Assembly: GCF_000498095.1 (NCBI RefSeq)
Contig: NZ_AUTQ01000117.1
Coordinates: forward strand, 5,091 to 40,691
Direction: 5' to 3'
Source: Pseudoalteromonas sp. TB64
Lineage (GTDB): Bacteria > Pseudomonadota > Gammaproteobacteria > Enterobacterales > Alteromonadaceae
Length of the DNA stretch: 35,601 nucleotides
The notes beneath the pieces are model-generated. The model made no database searches. It was not told the DNA's origin and saw only the letters and a list, made by a program, of their open reading frames with translations. How positions within the stretch are numbered: the stretch's first letter is position 1; every line of letters begins with the position of its first letter. Shown here in pieces: positions 29,999-35,601 of this stretch. The position numbers were made by a program, and so were the translations under genes.

Positions 29999-32950
29999 TT
30001 AGAAGCTGTAACGTGCGCCAATGGCATAACGAGGACCGTATTGATTAGCAAATAAGAATTGTTCTTCGTAACGTCCGTAACCTTGTTCGGTTTCGTTGTT
30101 TAGGTTTACACCTTCAAAGAATACCGTTACGTTTTCGTTTACGTCGTAATTTACGCTCATATCCCACTGACCATATGTTTTAGCATACTGCGGTGGTGCG
30201 TCTGCAGAGCCTTGCGCTTGACCAACACCAATTAAGTACGAGTCGCGCCATGCGTAAGTAATTTTAACTGATAAGCCATCTTTTTCGTAAAATGCTTGAA
30301 AGTTTGCCGAGTCACTTAAACCCGATAATGGTGATTGTTGGCTTAAACTTTCAGTGTCAAACTCTACATCGCCGTCTACAAATGTGGCATTTACACCAAC
30401 ACCAAATCCGGTTTCGCCAATTAAGTGCTGCACAGCAACTTCAAAACCATCTACTGATTTACTGTCGCTGTTTTGTGGTTGACTAATATTCCATGTTATT
30501 AGCGGATCATCACTATTTGGCTCGATAATACCACTTGAATTAGCATCACCATTTGCGATCATTTGTGCAAAAATAGCATCGGTTGTTGCTTGCTCACCAC
30601 GTGATTCTAAATCACTCACGGCTTGCAAGTAACGAGGACCGTTTAAAATATCGTGTAAACCGTCAATTGTTGTTTGCGTAATGTTTGTTTGAATAAAGTT
30701 ATCTACGTCTTTTTTAAAGTAGCCAATTGATGCATAACTACCTTCTGCATAATAATACTCTAACGATAAATCAAGGTTTGTTGATTTAAATGGCAGTAAG
30801 TTTGTATTACCTTGGCTACCTGTACGCGAACCAGGTTTAGGGCTGCCTGTTAGGCTTCGACCACCCGCTAGGTTACCTAATGGCGCTCGTGACATTGTTT
30901 TACCCCAAGAAACACGGGCAACTATGTCATCGGTTAAATCGAGACTTAAGTCAATTGAAGGCAGTAAAACGTCGTAATCACCTTCTTGTTCTAAGAAATT
31001 ATCGTCGCCGCCGTCTGCGTATTGCATAATCCATTCTGAGGCGCTGATCCAATTAACTTGTTGTTCTACTCGTTGGCGTACTGTACTGGTTACATCTGTT
31101 TGTTCGTAACGCAGGCCTGTATTTACTTTTAAAAAGTAATCACCAAGCTCAAACTCCCAACGTGATTGAACATAAAAGCTGTTGGTAATTTCTTCAACAT
31201 AGCTTTCGCTATCAATACCATCTAAATAGGCGTTTGCCGCGTATGCATCGCCGCCGGTAACATCTGAGGTTAAATAAGCTATTTGTCTTGCTACCGCTTC
31301 GTCAAAGTCAAATGTGTAGTAGTAATTAGGCTGTAAGTCGCTGCCACCGCCTGAAAACTGATCAAGCAAACCAGATGTATCATTACGAGTAAACATCGCA
31401 TCTGGGAATATTTCAGTGTACGACGGGTTAAAACCAGGACCGCCCACTAATCCGCTCCATGCAGTGTAACCGCCAGTGTCTTGCTCTGTGCGAGAGGCAC
31501 CAAATTTAACTTCAACTAAGCCAATATCAAAGCTTTCGTTATACCAAGTTGTGTGTAATTGCAGTTGTTCAATATTTGACTCGCCTGGTGAGTGAATAAA
31601 TTGACTAAAGTTAGAATCTATTTCGCCTTTAGTTAATTCGTTTGTCCCATTTTGCCAAAATACTTCAGCGCTTGGTATTTCACCTGTACGGAAATCGTAT
31701 ACTTTATTTACAAGCTGGTCTGAACCTAAAATAACTTGTCCTGCACTACCTAACCCGCTATCTGCGCCGTTATCAGTTTCGTTTTTAGAGTCGTGATAAT
31801 CAAGTTCAACTTGCCATGTATCATTAATTTGCCATTCTAGGTTCACACCTAAAGAGCGTGCTTTAACTTCGGTGGTACTTTTGCTTGAAGTAAATGAAGC
31901 ATCATTACCGCTTAAATCCATGTATACGGCGGTGCCGTTTTCGTCTAACTCGTAACCATTAATATTGCTGCCAAAGTCGTTCCAAATACCCCAGCCAATA
32001 GTTTGTGAGCCAGTGGTTGCTTCGCTTGCGGTATAATCTACAGTTGCTACAAAGTTATCAGTTGGCGCATATTGAAGTGTTACTTGGCCGTTAGTGCGTT
32101 CGCGTTGTAAGTCTTCAATTGAGTAGTTCATATCTTTTGGAAGATAGTAATTACCAGTAGGGTTTCCATCAGCATCAACACTGCGGTTGTCAATAAAATC
32201 ACTTTGGTCAAGGGTAGGTAAATCTACGTTAGCTTGCCAACCTTGAATATTTGCGCTTTGTTTTTGAAAGTCACGGCGTTGGTGAGAAAACGAAAAGCCA
32301 ATACCAAAGGTTTCATCTTTAAAGGTATTGCTGTACATCGCCGATACTTCTGGTGTTACATCATCGCCAGCTTCGTTTGAGGTATCGTAAAGCGCTTTTG
32401 CTGATGCTGAAAAATGCTCACCAGGTCTTTGCAGTGGACGGGCTGTTGATATATTTACCGTTGCGCCTAAGCCTCCACTAGGTATATCGGCGCGTGCAGT
32501 TTTAAATACTTCAAGTGCGCTTACGCCATCTGAGGCAATATTTTCTAAATTATAAGAACGAGAGTAACCCGTGCCTGGCATTTGGCGACCATTTAACGTT
32601 ATTAAGTTAAACTCTGGGCCAAAACCACGCACTGTAATTTGGCTACCTTCGCCATTTGCACGACTTACCGATACACCGGTTATACGTTGCAGTGATTCTG
32701 CTAAGTTAGTATCAGGGAATTTACCCATTTCTTCAGCTGAAATAGCATCTACTACACCTGCCGAATCGCGTTTCATATCCATTGAGCGGATAAGTGAACC
32801 ACGAATACCTTTTACTTCAATTATTTCTACGTCTGTTTTTGCAGTATTTTGTTGTTCTTCTGCGGCATAAGCAATATTGAGAGTGCTCGCAGCAATAATG
32901 AGAGACACAGAAGCCGCAATTTGGCTCTTTTTAAAATTAAATGTGTTCAT
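29999..32950 (-). CDS. TonB-dependent receptor, carbohydrate type
   Basis: A 983-residue outer membrane receptor. Its start was placed at complement 32948-32950 (MNTFNFKKSQ), with AGAG just upstream, rather than 45 bases earlier. The signal peptide ends near residue 29 (NIAYA-AEE). The TonB box region is VEIIEVKGIRGSL. The plug shows GKFPDTNLAESLQRITGVSV, VRGFGPEFNLITLNGRQMP, ALEVFKTARADIPSGG and LGATVNISTARP, the pattern of long TonB_carbo-type receptors for oligosaccharides. The barrel ends in YAIGARYSF. It is transcribed after the GH16 gene with 69 bases between, so the natural reading is uptake of beta-glucan (laminarin) fragments into the periplasm. The exact substrate is not provable here. 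Confidence 0.9.
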   Translation of the reverse strand: MNTFNFKKSQIAASVSLIIAASTLNIAYAAEEQQNTAKTDVEIIEVKGIRGSLIRSMDMKRDSAGVVDAISAEEMGKFPDTNLAESLQRITGVSVSRANGEGSQITVRGFGPEFNLITLNGRQMPGTGYSRSYNLENIASDGVSALEVFKTARADIPSGGLGATVNISTARPLQRPGEHFSASAKALYDTSNEAGDDVTPEVSAMYSNTFKDETFGIGFSFSHQRRDFQKQSANIQGWQANVDLPTLDQSDFIDNRSVDADGNPTGNYYLPKDMNYSIEDLQRERTNGQVTLQYAPTDNFVATVDYTASEATTGSQTIGWGIWNDFGSNINGYELDENGTAVYMDLSGNDASFTSSKSTTEVKARSLGVNLEWQINDTWQVELDYHDSKNETDNGADSGLGSAGQVILGSDQLVNKVYDFRTGEIPSAEVFWQNGTNELTKGEIDSNFSQFIHSPGESNIEQLQLHTTWYNESFDIGLVEVKFGASRTEQDTGGYTAWSGLVGGPGFNPSYTEIFPDAMFTRNDTSGLLDQFSGGGSDLQPNYYYTFDFDEAVARQIAYLTSDVTGGDAYAANAYLDGIDSESYVEEITNSFYVQSRWEFELGDYFLKVNTGLRYEQTDVTSTVRQRVEQQVNWISASEWIMQYADGGDDNFLEQEGDYDVLLPSIDLSLDLTDDIVARVSWGKTMSRAPLGNLAGGRSLTGSPKPGSRTGSQGNTNLLPFKSTNLDLSLEYYYAEGSYASIGYFKKDVDNFIQTNITQTTIDGLHDILNGPRYLQAVSDLESRGEQATTDAIFAQMIANGDANSSGIIEPNSDDPLITWNISQPQNSDSKSVDGFEVAVQHLIGETGFGVGVNATFVDGDVEFDTESLSQQSPLSGLSDSANFQAFYEKDGLSVKITYAWRDSYLIGVGQAQGSADAPPQYAKTYGQWDMSVNYDVNENVTVFFEGVNLNNETEQGYGRYEEQFLFANQYGPRYAIGARYSF

Positions 32951-33019
32951 AATAGCTCTGCTTTTATCAAATGTTGTCGAAGTGTATAGGTGCAAAGCAC
33001 CTATTATTTAATGGGTATA

Positions 33020-35601
33020 TTACGGGTTAGCAATAATTACGTTATCTATACGGTATTGTGTACCGTTACCCATACCCCAGCTTGGGAAAACCATTACTAC
33101 GTTTAATGCACTAATATCTAAACCAGCATCAAAAAGCTGTTGAAGTGGAAAAGTATAGGTTTGCCACTGACCTGTTGTAGGAGTTTGGCCTTCAACGCTA
33201 TCTAATAATGCAAGCTCTACTGCGCTTGAAGCGCCAATAGACTCTATTTTAAATAACCATTGAGCATCAATATCTGAAGGGGCTGAAACAACCTTCATAT
33301 CAAATTGCACAACACCGCTTTCTAAAATAGCTGAGGCGTCAAACGACACATCTTCATCTGCTAAAAAGCCCATTACAGTCGGGGTTTCACCAATAATGAA
33401 TTGCGCTACTGCGCCATGCGTTTCATCATCAGTCTCAGTTGTAGGAGTCGAGCCTGCACAACAATCCCAGATACTCCACTGGTCAGCGGCACTTTCTTTA
33501 AAAATAGTCAGCTCACCAGTTTGTGTAGGGACAGCGTTAGGATTATAAATTTTAGTATTATCAACACGATAAACTGCGCCTTCGCCAGTACCCCATGTTG
33601 GAAATATCATAATTACATCGATAGTGTTTACATCTAAGCCTGCACCTGCTAAATCAGATAGTTTAAATGTATATGTTTGCCATTCGTTAAATGTTGGCGC
33701 TACGCCTTCCACACTTTGGGTTAAAGCAAGTTCAACAGCAGAATCACCTTCGTTAGATTCAACTTTAAATAACCAAGATGCATCAGGGCTACTTGGGTTA
33801 GCAGTCACTTTTAAATCAAACTGAATAACACCTTCATCTAAAATACTAGTAGCATCGAAAGACTCACCAGCACCGCCTGCAGATGTGCGGCTATTGAACC
33901 CCATTACAGTAGGCTCTGCACCAATACTAAATTCAGCAGTTAAACCATAATCTTCGTCATCCATTGCTTCTACAGGGTTTGATCCGCCACAACAATCCCA
34001 CATAGGCCATGCTGTATTTTGCTCATTTGTAAATATGTCGAGAGCAGGTAATTCGCCAATTGAATCTTGTGTTATTTCTACATCATCAATTAAGTAAACA
34101 GAGCCTTCACCAGCACCCCACTCAGGAAATACCATAATGACGTCTATTGCGCTTATGTCTAAACCTGCAGCATCTAAGTCTGCTAGTAAAAATGTATACG
34201 TTTGCCATTCACCAATAACAGGTGCTACGCCTTCTACGCTATTAGCAAGCGACATGTCTGCATCTGTAGATGCTTCAGTACTTTCTAGTTTTACAAACCA
34301 TGTGGTGTCAGGAGTGCTTGGTGCATTGATTACTTTCATTTTAAAACGAACGTAACCTTCTTCAAGCATTGGTGATGCGTCGAATGGTGATGCAGCGCCC
34401 GTTTCGTCAGTAATAAATTCATCACGACTAATAAAACCGACTACCGTTGGGGATTCATTAATTTGAAATTCAACTGCATTGCCTTGAGTTTCATCATTTA
34501 CGATTGCAGGTGTTGAGCCACCACAACAATCCCATGCAGGCCAGTTTGGGTTAAATGCATCATCAAAAATACTTAGTGGTGTAGCAATACCTGTAGATGG
34601 TGGGCTAGGGATTGGTGCCGCACCTTCAATTAGTGCATCGTCTAAGCTGTTGTAACCAGGGCGTATTGTTTCGCACCCTTTGCCTGTATCAGGATTAGAT
34701 GCACATTCGTAAACACGAACATAATCAATTGCAAAAGTTTGGCCGTTTGCAAATGCACTTTCGTCCACACCTAAGTTGTTTACGTTTTCAGGCCAGTCTC
34801 CACCAACAGCTAGGTTTAAAAGTATATGAAAGTTTTGATCAAACGGAGCGCTATCCCAATGGGTTGTTAGCTCACCAGAACCTTGTTCAAAATATTCAGC
34901 AAACCAACCACGATGCTTAAGACCTACAGCGTCACCATTTGCATTTGTTCTTACTTCTGATTGGCGCTGAGTCGCATAAAGGTAGTTATCTACATACCAA
35001 CGAATTTCGCCTTCTTGCCATTCTACAGCGTAAGTATGAAAGTCATCGGCTGGGTTTGAGCCTTGCGCAAACTCGTACTCTTTACCGCTTTCGCTGTTAT
35101 CAGGCCATGCGCGACCGTAGTGTAAGGTGCCGTAAATTTTAGACTCAAGTGAGCCGTCTTCATTTTGTACATTAAGGTTAACTGATTCTAAAACATCTAT
35201 TTCGCCAGAACGAGGCCAGCCACCGTAAACTTCATCTGTTGGCAGCATCCAAAATGCGGGCCAACTACCTTGACCTGCTGGTAATTTTGCACGCACTTCA
35301 AATCGACCATAAGTAAAATCAGCGTTATAACGTGTATTTAAACGCGCTGATGTATATGGCTGTTCTGCACCTTCTCCAGCGGGGAGGGCAACAATGTTAA
35401 GTATGCCGTCTTTTACAAAGGCATTTTCTTCGTTGTCGGTGTAACATTGTTTTTCGTTATTACCACCGCCATCGCAATTTAATTCAAAATTCCATTTATT
35501 TGCATCAATGCTAGATGTATCGAATTCGTCATTCCAAACCATTTGCCAATCAGAGACTGGTGCGGTTACGTCTACTTTATCAAAATTTGATGTAGTGGCA
35601 G
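33020..35601 (-). CDS. GH16 endo-beta-glucanase (laminarinase type) with three C-terminal repeat modules, N-terminus outside window
   Basis: The frame continues open past the first in-window ATG (complement 35540-35542) to the window edge (visible upstream residues TSNFDKVDVTAPVSDWQ), so the gene is partial and that ATG is not the start. Residues below count from it. The GH16 domain spans about 1-280: MVWNDEF, YGRFEVRAKLPAGQGSWPAF, the catalytic GEIDVLESV (Glu nucleophile and Glu acid/base in the ExDxxE pattern, about 137-145) and LNLAVGGDWP. Three repeats of about 170-180 residues follow, each starting L-IF, containing W-x-x-WDCC-GGS or WDCCAGS (near 332, 514 and 691) and ending VIMVFP-WG-G-G--Y-IDN/D. 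They look like jelly-roll carbohydrate-binding modules. A secreted or surface enzyme cutting beta-1,3-glucan is inferred. Confidence 0.88.
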   Translation of the reverse strand, partial: ATTSNFDKVDVTAPVSDWQMVWNDEFDTSSIDANKWNFELNCDGGGNNEKQCYTDNEENAFVKDGILNIVALPAGEGAEQPYTSARLNTRYNADFTYGRFEVRAKLPAGQGSWPAFWMLPTDEVYGGWPRSGEIDVLESVNLNVQNEDGSLESKIYGTLHYGRAWPDNSESGKEYEFAQGSNPADDFHTYAVEWQEGEIRWYVDNYLYATQRQSEVRTNANGDAVGLKHRGWFAEYFEQGSGELTTHWDSAPFDQNFHILLNLAVGGDWPENVNNLGVDESAFANGQTFAIDYVRVYECASNPDTGKGCETIRPGYNSLDDALIEGAAPIPSPPSTGIATPLSIFDDAFNPNWPAWDCCGGSTPAIVNDETQGNAVEFQINESPTVVGFISRDEFITDETGAASPFDASPMLEEGYVRFKMKVINAPSTPDTTWFVKLESTEASTDADMSLANSVEGVAPVIGEWQTYTFLLADLDAAGLDISAIDVIMVFPEWGAGEGSVYLIDDVEITQDSIGELPALDIFTNEQNTAWPMWDCCGGSNPVEAMDDEDYGLTAEFSIGAEPTVMGFNSRTSAGGAGESFDATSILDEGVIQFDLKVTANPSSPDASWLFKVESNEGDSAVELALTQSVEGVAPTFNEWQTYTFKLSDLAGAGLDVNTIDVIMIFPTWGTGEGAVYRVDNTKIYNPNAVPTQTGELTIFKESAADQWSIWDCCAGSTPTTETDDETHGAVAQFIIGETPTVMGFLADEDVSFDASAILESGVVQFDMKVVSAPSDIDAQWLFKIESIGASSAVELALLDSVEGQTPTTGQWQTYTFPLQQLFDAGLDISALNVVMVFPSWGMGNGTQYRIDNVIIANP
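33023..34578 (-). repeat. Three tandem protein modules in the GH16 gene
   Basis: The modules correspond roughly to 34060-34578, 33535-34045 and 33023-33515 on the minus strand. Shared signatures are WDCC(G/A)GS at the start, PTV(M/V)GF, SVEG.(A/T)P..(G/N)(E/Q)WQTYTF in the middle and (A/D)VIMVFP.WG.G.G at the end. They are diverged in DNA sequence, so the duplication is old rather than recent. Confidence 0.8.

Overview
The window looks like chromosomal DNA of a marine gammaproteobacterium, most probably Pseudoalteromonas or a close relative. This is inferred from the AT-rich DNA, two TonB-dependent receptors, a laminarinase-type GH16 enzyme beside a carbohydrate-type TonB receptor, a mannitol dehydrogenase locus and a periplasmic catalase/ankyrin pair. 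No tRNA, rRNA, CRISPR array, integrase or intact transposase was seen.

Layout. (1) 1-2434: the 5' end of a DUF3325-like small membrane gene (minus strand), divergent from a siderophore-type TonB-dependent receptor that ends in a clear terminator. (2) 2446-4602: exported catalase followed by an exported ankyrin protein (minus strand), with a perfect hairpin plus T-tract between them. (3) 5017-11905: HAD phosphatase, then a mannitol module (NCS1-like permease, mannitol 2-dehydrogenase, fructokinase: mannitol to fructose to fructose-6-phosphate), a terminator, and a CstA-type carbon starvation transporter. (4) 12001-14126: TetR regulator divergent from a glutathione S-transferase and a two-domain ChrR-like cupin. 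Each of the two promoters has a matching operator just downstream of its -10 box. (5) 14270-15403: a SpoIIAA-like protein and a secreted NTF2-like protein.

(6) 15.7-22.3 kb is an accessory island. It holds about ten small, mostly orphan genes on the plus strand, many of them membrane proteins. One is SUKH-like and one belongs to DUF7079. Among them are decayed genes, a long imperfect hairpin, a duplicated leader sequence and copies of a short repeat family with terminal inverted repeats. The composition resembles an orphan immunity or defence gene bank, but function is not proven for any member. (7) 22973-25635 is a bufferin-type copper RiPP operon: DUF2282 precursor, MNIO/DUF692 enzyme, DUF2063 partner and DoxX membrane protein. 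It is followed by a CPA1 cation/proton antiporter and a DUF3703 protein. (8) 27577-28208 holds the best-preserved copy of the repeat, lying directly against a truncated and frameshifted paralogue of an island gene. A HEAT-like protein of unknown function follows. (9) 29999-35601 (minus strand): a GH16 beta-glucanase with three C-terminal repeat modules, open at the window edge, transcribed into a carbohydrate-type TonB receptor. This is the core of a laminarin-type polysaccharide utilisation locus.

All family assignments come from reading motifs by eye; no database search was possible.
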